A stretch of DNA of 64,000 nucleotides from Acephala macrosclerotiorum (lineage: Eukaryota; Ascomycota; Leotiomycetes; Helotiales; Mollisiaceae), in contig MU119243.1 of NCBI GenBank assembly GCA_014904845.1, forward strand, positions 186,001 to 250,000, read 5' to 3'. This document shows positions 54,673 through 64,000 of this stretch, piece by piece. Numbering within the stretch: the first letter of the stretch is position 1; each line of letters opens with the position of its first letter. The position numbers and the translations under genes are program-made. The notes under the pieces were generated by a model. It searched no databases, had not been told where the DNA came from, and worked only from the letters and a program-made list of their open reading frames with translations.

Positions 54673-54992
54673 AGGACGGATCGAGCCGGCCTGGGTCTAA
54701 TGATACATCGAACATACGAAGTGCTCGGCATCGATACATTATTGGCTTGAAAGGTAGTGGCATGGGATGTCCGTCAGATAGAGAGAGGAATCTTGTCTTT
54801 CAGCTGTGAAGGAGGGGAGTTCGGCATAAATTGGGTTGATACTAGGACGTACATTTCGGATCCTCCGCACAATACCCACATGTTTTGGATTTGGTTTGGT
54901 TGGGCTGGACTTGACACGTACCTGAGTTTTCCGTCTTCAAAGCGATAAATTCATCCCATATGCAAACTTTTGAACTTCTGAACTTTTGTATT
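54673..54992. other. Intergenic (convergent 3' ends)
   Basis: About 320 bp between convergent genes; no feature seen. Confidence 0.55.
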
Positions 54993-56104
54993 TCAGCCCT
55001 CCACCTTGTCAATTTTCTCGCCACTCCCCCTGCCGCTGTCTGACCCCCACCCACCGCCCCCCACAAAATCCTTAGTATCCAAAGCATTCGTTTCCGCCTC
55101 AAATATCTCCCCTATCTGATCTTCAATACCCTTCGGCTTCTTCCCAAGCAGTTCCTCAAACGCCAGATCCACATAATCTACTTCTCCCCTCGCAAACCCT
55201 CCCCCCAACTCGCCCAATTAGCCAAGAAATCTCGCTGTTCAACCGGAACAGAATTATTCCTCCTGTGGTACGTGACCGCTTCTTCGATTCTTACTTTTCG
55301 GAAGGTGATTTTGCGACCGCTGTGTGTGGCGTAGAGGGTGACGATTTCGGAGACGGAGAGGGGTTTGGGCCCTGTGAGGTTTATCATTTGGCCGACATAG
55401 TTTTGCTTCAGTTGAGTGTCAGCCATGGCCTTCGAGAATGTACAAGGGGGGAAGGGGCGAACATGATTCGCAACAATCTTAGCAGCAGCTTCTCCAAGCT
55501 CTTTACGGTTGGCAAAATGATGCTTTCCATCATTACTGACCACAACTTTAAAACCACCCTCTTCTTCTAGCCTCATAAATCCGGCGAAGTTGTTCCAGAG
55601 GTGCGCGTACGTCGCTTCACGGATGATCGTCCGGCTCGGTCCACTCTCTTCCAGGTAATTCGTGGTTTTGAGATGGGCTTGATATACGTCTGCGATGCTA
55701 CTTTTTCCTTCCGGTCCGCCCCAAGTGAGAGAGGAGTACAAGATGTGTTTAACACCAACTTCTTTCACAGCATCGGTGGCGATTTTGTGGTACTTGAACC
55801 TCTCTTCACCCACGCTTAGGTAAGAGATGAGGAAGAGCGCATCTACACCGCTATATGAGTCGATCGGGGTAGAGGGTTTTGTGATATCACTGTGGCGGAT
55901 TTCGATTCCAGCGCTTCTGGCTCGGTCGAGGAGGGGGCCGTTGCTACTGTAGCTGGAGACGCGGAGGGATGTGGAAGAGAGGAGGTTTTGGTCGAGAATT
56001 GTGGCTAGGACGGCGGAGCCTAGACTGCTAGTCACAACTTTGTAAGGTCAGTGTGACTGAACGAGAGGGATGGGCGTGAAAGACAGACCTGTTAAGATGA
56101 TCAT
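54993..56104 (-). pseudogene. NmrA-like NAD(P)-binding reductase, frameshift near the C-terminus
   Basis: Rossmann-fold NmrA/atypical SDR protein. Exon 1 is tiny (56104-56089, MIILT), followed by a 51-bp intron and exon 2 from 56037. The product reads MIILTVVTSSLGSAVLATIL, DSYSGVDALFLISYL, KHILYSSLTWGGPEG, TIIREATYAHLWNNFAGFM and DFLANWASWGEG, all NmrA-like. The classic GxxGxxG is altered (VTSSLGSAV instead of GATGxxG), so cofactor binding is doubtful. After GLRGEK the frame stops at 55178. The neighbouring frame supplies the expected ending (EVDYVDLAFEELLGKKPKGI, EIFEAETNALDTKDFVGG) to 54993. The shift lies in or near a six-G run around 55200 and one extra G would repair it. Either a sequencing error or a recent loss. 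Confidence 0.75.
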
Positions 56105-56634
56105 CGTCAAAGTCCAAGACCAAACGCGATCAGTTTCCACGTTTACTTTCCTTGCTGGCGTCCAAGAATCCTAGAAGTCTTTGGGCGAGACAGTTGTTGA
56201 AGAGGGAAAGTTTCTTCTGTTGATTTCCTGGCGTCTCCTTCACTGCACTTTGTTGCATTACAGCACTGATCAATATTCCTCCTTCCAGTCAGTGGTTGTT
56301 ACAAAGTCATCGAGACTACAGTCTGCAACAGATCTCTTGGCTTGGCAGATACACGAAGATTAGCAAGCAATGTGCCTTCGTGCTGAATCAGGTGTTGCGA
56401 CTTGACGTACCACTGCCGATGTGCGTTGTCCCGAATAGGAAAAAAAGGGTTGCCCCTTTTCGTTTCGCTTCTGCACTGGCTTTTGCATCACGCTCATGAT
56501 GAAATAAAGAAGGGATTGTGAGAAAGGATTAATTGGTAATCTTTCCACGAGTCAGGGCTTGGCCTCCTTGAAGCTCCTTCTCTCACAACATGCGAAATCT
56601 ATACTGGACAATCCTTGCCCTACTGCTTGCGCTG
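56105..56634. other. Intergenic
   Basis: About 530 bp; promoter of the NmrA-like gene and 3' flank of the CBM18 relic. No gene supported. Confidence 0.5.
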
Positions 56635-58063
56635 TCAAATTATCCCATCCGGAATGCGGAGACGAAATTTGACATTAATTGTGCAGTTCGACTTGGTGTC
56701 AATAATCTGCGTAGAGACCAGACAGTGGTTACAGCCATCTAAACAATAAGAGCTGTTGCTCCCACACCAGCCGTTCTGAGAACAGCAGTCCCCAAATTTC
56801 GATCCAAGGCAAGTGATTGTACTAGAACAGCTTCCGTCTCTGCTTATAGCTTGATGAGTGGAGGTAGCACATGTACCAGATCTAGGGTCACTGCCAACCC
56901 CGCAGGAATCATCGCTGTTTCCACAGAAGCCATTTCACGAACAACAGTTCCCAAATACCGATCTTAAGCAAGTCCATTGAGAAGAGCAGTTGCTATTGTA
57001 ACTTATGTACTGGCCAGTGGAAACGGTTGGCATTGGCGTAGGTGTACGGCTCGTGTATACGGCAGTGACCCAATCGTACCGATATGGTATAACATAGACC
57101 ACGGTCGAAAAATATGCCCCAGAGACAATCTGGTGGCCCGAATCATTCTTAGGCGGGATTGTTGCACTGACTTTATTTTCAACGATGCCTTGTAGGACTT
57201 GGTATGGGTCGAGCTGATAGCTAGGCAACTGCTCCATTCCCACAGCGTCGAATGCGAAGTCTGTTCTAACGTTCGTGTTGAAGTTGATGGCTTCCGCATC
57301 GGGTTAAAAATCCTGGATTCTAACATGAAAGTCAAGGTTCATGAAGAAATAAATAATGACTATCCATTTCCCCAAGCTTGGGTAATATCGGAAATTGAAA
57401 TTCTACAGAACTCCCTGTCAAACGTTCAGCCTCTGCATTATGCATACATGTGAAAAGGCACTCACAAATTTGAACCAGAAATGTCTCTGGTGAACGGGTC
57501 GAATTGAACATAAGTGCCGTTCGGGCACTGGAAATCAAATCCAGACACGAAGTCCATGTGGCTATTAACGATTGGGCCCGTCAGCTCGAAATCCAAACCC
57601 AAGGATGGGTGACATTGAAGAACACATCACGAGCTAGTGGTAGCTCTAATTTGTGCCTGGGCCATCGTATATCGGGAAGGAGTATTGTCCATAGCTACCA
57701 GCACTGATGTTGTACCCAAATTGACCGCCAAAGTTATCCAGGGTAAGGTTCATCGGCGGATGGTTAGTGTTATTGATGTAGCCAAGTAGGTCTAGTGTTG
57801 AGGATGATATCGGGAAATATGGGTGCGTTGATATTGAAATCCCAGAAATCTGTAAACAGTGCTCCACTTCCCCAAGTCTGGCAGTCAATGCACTCGGTAG
57901 TGTTATTCAGCGGCAGAGTGAGGTTGAGAATAACGAAGTGGGCTGGGTCGACAAAGGTGACATTCGGATTGGTTTTCGAGACTGAAGAGAAGGCAGCGTC
58001 CGCGAAGGAGCGCATTGCTAGTAATGCAATCGAAGAGGCAACAGAGACAAAAATATACTTCAT
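56635..58063 (-). pseudogene. Secreted protein with two CBM18 chitin-binding domains, decayed
   Basis: Start at 58063 with signal peptide MKYIFVSVASSIALLAMRSF, then NVTFVDPAHFVILNLTLPLN and CIDCQTWGSGALFTDFWDF. The frame then breaks repeatedly: about 57808 (to LGYINNTNHPPMNLTLDNFG), about 57660 (to LELPLARDVFFNVTHP) and about 57610 (to FELTGPIVNSHMDFVSGFDF). A probable intron starts near 57458. Another stop lies near 57305, before AINFNTNVRTDFAFDAVGME. Near the C-terminus are two hevein-like units: NCSSQWTCLRSVFGNCCS[stop]NGFCGN and CSSTITCLGSKFGDCCSQNG, WCGSNSSYC. The stop in the first is TGA (56935-56937), one C-to-T change from CGA. CBM18 domains bind chitin. With at least three shifts and two stops, it is not functional as assembled. 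Confidence 0.72.
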
Positions 58064-59300
58064 GGCTGCTGAGCGAGTAAATATTTGCCTGGTATGATTT
58101 GCGTTGATGAGATCCGGCGAAGGAAAAGACTTGATGGAGTTGGGGTTAAGACAAGGAGGTGGAACAAGGGACGAATGATTGCGTGTGATATAGAGAGGTA
58201 GAACGAGTGCATTATAGCAATACACGTGCCTGCGTCGCTTTTCTGAGCTTAGTAGTCAGGTCAACCTTATTGTCCAAAATACGAAGTGAGACAGAGAGGG
58301 CAAGAACACACTCAGCCGCTCAAAAATGATGGAGCCAACATGGTACAGAAACGTCTGAAACCAGAACCTCCCGTTCTTTGGTGATTGAATATAGGGGGGC
58401 GTCGAAGAATTGTATGGCGTCCACGAAGTTGGCCTACCCCTATCTGGTACCCACAGGTTCTCCCTCGAATACTTTCATGCATCCCCAAAGTCTCTTCAAA
58501 AGAGGAACATCCGGTGGAAACGAGGAGTGAAGAAATCTCAGTTTGGCAAGTCTGAGAAGATCCCATCCAAGAGTCTCGCGGGCCCGCCAAGGTGTATTGC
58601 ACTTGCAGGGCGACATGGCCAAGAGCCTCTCTATCATGTTGGAGGAGCACAGATTCTTCTAGTCGGGAGAATGTCCGGACAGACCTCGGTGCTTTCGGGA
58701 GGCACACTCTGAAATTGCGGGAAGAGCCTGCGAGCATCGACTTGTCGATCCTATGCGGGAATTTGAAGCTGACGCCCTTTGTGTGGAGACTTGGATATTG
58801 GTGGATATTGGGAGTTGTGCCAGCAAATGGTGCGACATTAATGGCAGTGTTTCTCGCTGTTGTTTCATGTTGTCCGAAGTTCGGAGTATTGTGGGACGAG
58901 GATGTCGATTCGCAGATGATGGTTCTTGTACGGAAGGTCGCTTGAGCAGGAGTACCTGATCGTACAGGTTTGGGAGCTCGAGGATTCGACGAGGTTGAAG
59001 GCGGTTGGTGATTCTTTAGGATTTGAGAGAAGGTTGGGGTAAATTCCTACATTGCAGGCCATAGGGATCTCGGCCGTACAGTAAAGAGTTCTGAAATATT
59101 GTACCAATCTGCGTGCTCACTGATGACAATGTTGATGTCTTCGTACGTACGGTTGGCATTGAGCATTGGCGGATGTCCGTCATGGTTCGAAAATAGCCAT
59201 GGCAGTTTTGGTGACGCTAATGCAAGGCTAAGTGCATTAGCAACATCATAAGGCTGCAGGTACAGCCTTGCTCGATACTTCCTTCCCTCAAGCCTCAAGC
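58064..59300. other. Gene relics, strand minus likely
   Basis: Fragmentary minus-strand reading: YRARLYLQPYDVANALSLAL, then NANRTYEDINIVISEHADWY (59298-59047), and LLRLAKLRFLHSSFPPDVPL, KRLWGCMKVFEGEPVGT and GRFWFQTFLYHVGSIIFERL (about 58580-58310) in alternating frames. Stops and shifts separate them. No family recognised. Probably one or two decayed genes. Confidence 0.35.
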
Positions 59301-59599
59301 ATCAATCACAACCAATTGAGAAATATTGATTCGTCCTGTTCATTTAGCCACCAACATTTCCGCTGATTTTCGACGGTTTTCATCAGCTTTGGCGAAAGAT
59401 AACAGCCAAGGCTCCCCTTTTGCTCTCCGTCTTATCGAATCTCAACATCGATCAAGGCGTCATTCCTCGCGCAACCTACACCTACAAACTCTCTTTGTTC
59501 TTGATGCGCCATAGCAAGCACACAGCCCGAGGTCACCTCAAGTGGTGGGGGTTAACAAACGCACCTCGGAGGGGCCGTCAACTGCACGGTCGTTAGTCA

Positions 59600-60551
59600 A
59601 ACAAGTACGCATCGAGGGCCGGCACCAAATCTCGTGTTAGTGTCCTTGCATTGTATTCATAGCTAATGCTATTATGCTAACCAGTTATAGCAAACCCAGA
59701 CCAACCGTCAAGGTGCACGTACGCGAACGCGAAAAAGACGAATACGATACCTATACCGTTCGCATGAATCACCTGCTACTGTACTACTCGCCAGTATTCT
59801 ACGCAGCATTTGATGGCAGATGCAGGGAAGGCAAGTCTGCTTTCTGGGAGCATTCTTCCCCTTTTCTCCTTGTTTTGAGAGTCCTGAATGTCCCGAGACT
59901 CCGGGAACATTCTCCTCTCATTTTTGATGTACTTGGAATAGGAATGCTAACTCCGAAATCCTGAGGCGAGGAGAAGGAAATGCACCTGGAAGAGACGAAT
60001 CCTCAAGTATTTGGGATTTTCGCAAATTGGCTATGTACGCAAACCGTCCAGAACGATACAAGACAGCTCCAGGAATGCTCGACTCTAGTACAGCCGTGGA
60101 TATTTGCTGACAAGTATCTGACACCTCAGCTCCAAAATCATGCACTCTCTTCGCTGGATTCTGCTCGAATCGCTGCAAGGCAATTGTGCTCTCGACTGTA
60201 CAAGATAATCTACGAAGGAACAACACCATAAAGCCCTCTCCGAAATACTTGATGGATTACTGCGTTAAATCTTCAGATAATGTTCAGTGCCCCAAATCCT
60301 ACCCTACTGAACTCCTGGTCGACATCACCAATACTACTCGAACACAGAAGAGAGCGAAATCGAAACCGAAATCGAAAACTACTAGAAGCTGTCGATGGAT
60401 GCGGTTGGCGCAGGATTTGATGGCATACGCTGTTGATGAGGATACTAACTCCAACATTGAGCAGAGACATCGGCTTTCAGACGGCATAAAGGGTCGAGAC
60501 GCGGAAGCGGAAACGCCGGTCGAAGAAACATTTGTGGAAATTTCGGACTAG
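59600..60551 (+). pseudogene. BTB/POZ-domain protein, first of three paralogs, broken
   Basis: Readable pieces: a short stretch ending GPAPNLV before intron 59636-59690, exon 59691-59830 (KPRPTVKVHVREREKDEYDT, YTVRMNHLLLYYSPVFYAAF), a GC-AG intron 59831-59965 (135 bp, GCAAGT donor, GCTAAC branch), and an exon from 59966 (MHLEETNPQVFGIFANWLCT, WIFADKYLTPQLQNHALSSL). The frame ends in TAA at 60229-60231 (YEGTTP). One base over, homology to the next paralog resumes (IKPSPKYLMDYCVKSSDN) and runs to 60551. No ATG is found upstream in the frame needed by the first exon. Missing start plus frameshift make it a probable pseudogene of the 61607-62472 type. Confidence 0.7.
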
Positions 60552-61606
60552 AATGAAGAGCAGATTGCTGCTGGTACCATCCAGGGGTATGTGGTCGATC
60601 CAGGGCTGAAGAATGCATCAGCTCTAGAGTGAAGGCAAACAATGAATACTTGTAGTCTCTAATGTTTCAATCTCTCAGTGATTCTGGGACCTTCTGAATC
60701 AGTCTTTCCTCAATGAATGGCTCCTGTTCCCCGAGATAGCCTGCCCAGATCGTTCCATTTGTAACTGGAAATTGACAAAATGGATACCTTCTCATTTCTC
60801 CCCATGGCCGATGTCGATAGAGCAGATCAACAATGTGATCGACATCCCCAATTGAAAGGAGCCTCTTCACCCTGCTCTTGTCCTAGCCAACGCCATCGAG
60901 ATAGTTTTCTATCTTATCTCCCAGGATTTGAGGGACATCTGCCAAAGTATTAAGAACATCGACATGATCCCCCTTCTACAATCTCTACCTTCTGGTCAAC
61001 TACAAGAGATCACTGAATTAAACAACGCACACAAAGGGAATTCGGTCAGCTCAAGACGAACGCTAGTGTCTAGAAGCTCCTGGGACTTTTTGAAAGGATG
61101 CTTTGGCGGGGGACGTATGATAAATCGTCGAAGAAAGACAGGTAGATGTCTGATCGAAGACCATGGAGGAATGCTCCTAGCCTTGCGAGAACTTTCGATA
61201 GATGCGGTTGTCCTGGAGGGACTTTGAAAACAATATTTGACATATGAAATAGGTAGCAATTGATAGAAGATATGTTCTACTCGATCCCTCGACTAGCGTA
61301 TTCATGACTTCAAGTGTTATTGATGAATGCTGTCCCTACTTTTCTGGTGCTCTTGGTTCAAGCTACCTTGCCTCGTTAGCGCCGGCATGTGCATCAAACC
61401 ACCGTTTCTCTGCTTTCTCCCCGCAATAACTTCGACAGCACCAATTTCCGACTTCGATTGATCGCATCCGAAATTGTCACTTTTATTTGCAGCCGTCTGC
61501 CTCTAAACTCGTAAGCTCTGTCATCCTCTTATCTACCCTTGGGCTGCGTGTCTTATTGCGACGACCCGATTTTGCCACGAGGCGCTGAACATTCCGATCG
61601 CCTTCA
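60552..61606. other. Interval with ambiguous broken open frames
   Basis: On plus, about 60680-61227 reads NQSFLNEWLLFPEIACPD, WIPSHFSPWPMSIEQINN, one TGA near 60854, then LVLANAIEIVFYLISQDLRD and SLPSGQLQEITELNN, ending SIDAVVLEGL. On minus, 60667-60870 reads DVDHIVDLLYRHRPWGEMRR and GTIWAGYLGEQEPFIEERL. Both look protein-like, so strand is undecided. From about 61,300 it is promoter-like for the next gene. Confidence 0.35.
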
Positions 61607-62472
61607 ATGGCTGCCACCCCAGCGAGCAACAAAAGAAAGAACACAAGTGATTCTCAGGAAGCTTCAGCAGGAGAGCGTGCCCGAAATGACAAACCACCAC
61701 CAACGCTCGTGTACGATCGGAGCTCCATTCCAAATTGAAGCCCGTCAGGTCTCGCGCTGACATAATTTGCAGGAAGTCGAGTACAATTGTTACTGTGAAT
61801 GTACGAAAAGACGACAAACAAGATTACAAGGCGTTCCCTATCCACAAAAACTACATCTGCCATTATTCCCCATATTTCGAAGCAGCGTTCAACGGCAGAT
61901 TCATAGAGGGCGAGACGCAAGAAATGGACATTGACGAAGTCGAGCCTAGGATCTTCGGGATTTTCGTCACATGGCTCTACTCGCAGACTATCAAAGACGA
62001 GGATGGAAATATTCCGGCTCCCGAAAAGATTGTGAGGCTCTGGATATTCGCAGATAGGATCCTGTGTCCTCGTCTTCAAAATCAAGCAATTGTTGCCCTA
62101 GATGCTGCTCGGATACAATACGGACCATTCACGTACGCTGTGCCTAAGCTGGTCTACGATGGAACTCCCACTGGGAGCCCTTTGAGGCAGTATTTAGTTG
62201 ACTATTCGGTTAGCAACACCAATCCATTAGGCAAAACAGATCCACTCCCCAATCAGCTCCTTCTCGACATGCTCATTGCTACACGAAGCCTGCTACGCCA
62301 ACGAATGTCCGTAGAAGAGCGCAGAAAAAGTTGGACTCCATCATATGAACAGCTGATGCTCTATGCGGTCGATGAGAACGCGGTATCGGGCGACGAGGAA
62401 AGGCGCGATCTATTGGGCGACATTGAGGCTCGCAATGCCGAGGAGTCATCGCCATCAGAGGAAGCATGGTGA
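61607..62472 (+). CDS. BTB/POZ-domain protein (intact paralog)
   Basis: Exons 61607-61710 and 61773-62472 (62-bp intron, GTACGA donor) give 267 residues. A disordered N-terminus (MAATPASNKRKNTSDSQEAS) precedes the BTB fold at about 35-145: STIVTVNVRKDDKQDYKAFP, IHKNYICHYSPYFEAAFNG, RFIEGETQEMDIDEVEPRIF, GIFVTWLYSQTI, LWIFADRILCPRLQNQAIVA. The HxxxxxxxSPYFEAAFNG block is the fungal BTB hallmark. A C-terminal helical region (NQLLLDMLIATRSLLRQRMS) follows. BTB proteins dimerise and often act as cullin-3 adaptors; no Kelch or MATH partner domain is present. It is the central member of a three-copy cluster. Confidence 0.88.
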
Positions 62473-63551
62473 TAGATATCACCATACTAGCTCGCCGTAT
62501 TCGAAACTTCCACAAGTTAAAGTACCAGAAAGTCAAGGACATTCATTGGGACACGAACTCAAGACTATAGCAGCTAAAGAGGTAAGTAGAACGTAAGCCG
62601 CCCAAACCTAGCCCTAATATTTCAAGTTATTTTCCAAGTTTTTCCAACATCATAACAATCAGCTGGTCTGTGTACCTTGATTCACACCTCGGAGGGGGCC
62701 GGACAGTATTGACCGTGTCAGTTATATCTTTCCATAGGCAACAGTGGAAGTTATTCTCATCTTCATATTGGAGTCTCTGGCGTCTGCTGCTAGGAGTTTG
62801 AAGGAGTTGGAATTTGACTGATGCTTACATTGGTGGTCAATGGTCTTGGACTATGCGTTATGGGTATACTGGAGTTTGGGCATGAGAGGCTTCTCCTATT
62901 GCTTGCACTTAGTTTTGGTGATGAAGTCGATATAGATGAAATTCAGTGTGAAGCCTGTTACTCGTTAGTACATTACTTGTACGATGCAGTAAACTAAATG
63001 TGACATTAGGAACAACATATGCTCTCTCGACCACAAGCTATCAGTGCAATGTCGACAGATTCTGCACCTTGTAAACACCTTAACCTTTACCGAATAAATT
63101 CCCAATGAATCTAGGACTGTTCATTATCAAGAAGTGTAATTGTGATGCAAATAAATTGTCAAGCTGAATTCGGTGGCCTGTCTGCCTAGGCTGTCATACG
63201 CTAGTGCTAGTGCTATAGGCTATTTTAGTGATACCTCAGCCCAACATCCAGCCTCGCTGTCGCGATGATACCCCTCCTTCATCCATCCCTTCTCGCGCAA
63301 TAACACTCCGTATTGCTTCACGCTCTCATAATTCTAGTATTCTTACCCAAAATCGAGAAAGCTGTCGTATCCAACATCCATATTTCTTTGGATTTCAACC
63401 TATCATATTGCTCTCAAACTCCAAAAGTGATACCTGCTTTTTCACCAGATCATCCAATATATATCATACCAGCAGATCCCAAACCCTATACCAGCCAGGG
63501 CATCCACCTGCTCCGAGCATCTTCCGAATTCCTCAATCTACTCCTCTCGAT
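62473..63551. other. Intergenic between BTB paralogs
   Basis: About 1.1 kb without a supported gene. The stretch 63228-63551 is open in frame with the next gene but looks like untranslated leader, since paralogs start near the chosen ATG. Confidence 0.5.
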
Positions 63552-64000
63552 ATGTCAGTACCGGGACAATCTCGTACGTCAACCGGGCTCACGTTTGGAG
63601 CAGCGCTGAGGATCGCTCGACAAAGCAATGGATTTTACAAGCACCCTTTGGAAGCAGAGAATCCTCCAGCAAAACGAGCATGTGTAGAGAAGCCAACCCC
63701 GAACCTTCTGTAAGAATCTGCGTCCGCAAAGCACCTTCATGTTCTAATTATTTTGCAGAAAGCCTACCTCGATTGTCACGGTCAATGTCCGTAAGAATGA
63801 AGATGGTGAATACGAAACCTTCCGCGTACACTCTAACTATATCTGCCACTATTCGCCTTTTTTCCAGGCAGCTTTCAATGGTGGATTTGAGGAAGCGGAC
63901 AAGCAAGAGCTGAATCTCGAAGACACGAACCCTTTGGCGTTTGGCGTATTTGTTACCGTACGTAAACGGGGAATGCACATGCTTCCCTATTTTCCAATGT
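63552..64000 (+). CDS. BTB/POZ-domain protein, 3'-truncated by window edge
   Basis: Exons 63552-63709 and 63759-63957 (49-bp intron); a donor GTACGT at 63958 opens an intron that leaves the window. It encodes MSVPGQSRTSTGLTFGAALR and PPAKRACVEKPTPNLLKPTS, then IVTVNVRKNEDGEYETFRVH, SNYICHYSPFFQAAFNGGFE and LEDTNPLAFGVFVT. Gene layout (short N-terminal exon, splice just before the first BTB strand) is the same as in the paralogs at 59.6 and 61.6 kb, pointing to tandem duplication. The intron after GVFVT is absent from the 61.6-kb copy, so intron gain or loss has occurred. Confidence 0.82.

Noticed and set aside
56935..56937. Programmed read-through (or selenocysteine) at the TGA in the CBM18 unit
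   Set aside because: The same gene has several other shifts and stops, so plain decay explains it better, and filamentous fungi lack selenocysteine decoding.
60667..60870. Minus-strand frame as a separate small gene
   Set aside because: Protein-like, but the plus strand over the same bases is equally so; recorded only as an ambiguous interval.

Overview
The window is nuclear DNA of a filamentous ascomycete (Pezizomycotina). The evidence is short introns (about 43-135 bp, mostly 46-60) with GT-AG borders and CTAAC/CTGAC-type branch points, fungal-only families (CAP59-type GT69, 2EXR, FSH1, fungal BTB proteins, secreted GH12/GH17/PL1 enzymes, CBM18), a dispersed 5S rRNA gene, and an AT-rich block typical of repeat-induced point mutation (RIP). 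The gene mix would suit a plant-associated Leotiomycete, but that placement is inference. All exon borders below were read by eye from splice motifs and frame arithmetic.

Layout. 1-13 kb: the 3' part of an amino-acid permease, a frameshifted small secreted protein, a GPI-anchored GH12 endoglucanase, then a GT2 polysaccharide synthase and a UDP-glucose 6-dehydrogenase that look like one extracellular-polysaccharide module. 14.8-18.0 kb: a nearly GC-free RIP block with a poly-T tract and a 10-N gap. A divergent 5S rRNA gene borders it on the right. 19-27 kb: a secreted protein built from two copies of one unrecognised domain, a C2H2 zinc-finger protein and an F-box-like protein. 27-33 kb: a broken small gene, a GT69 mannosyltransferase-like gene and a small membrane protein. 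33.3-33.9 kb: an inverted-repeat element beside the tail of a HET-type gene. 34-43 kb: GH17 glucanase, 2EXR protein, five-exon PL1 pectate lyase, FSH1 serine hydrolase and proteasome subunit Rpn5. 43.8-45.2 kb: two MITE-like elements, then about 2 kb of unreadable decayed coding-like sequence. 47-56 kb: type-B carboxylesterase, a small CxxC protein, an APH-like kinase whose N-terminus arose by tandem exon duplication, a multi-pass membrane protein and a frameshifted NmrA-like gene. 56.6-64 kb: a decayed CBM18 gene, other relics, and three BTB-domain paralogs, the first broken and the last cut by the window end.

Themes. Cell-surface carbohydrate work recurs: polymer synthesis (GT2, UGDH, GT69), wall or plant-polymer hydrolysis (GH12, GH17, PL1) and chitin binding (CBM18 relic). 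Accessory zones carry many broken genes. Two of the breaks fall in G-runs, so assembly error must be separated from true decay. GC-AG introns appear at three places. The most unusual item is the APH-like kinase at 50.7-52.5 kb, in which an exon plus its intron has been duplicated to give repeated CxxC modules.
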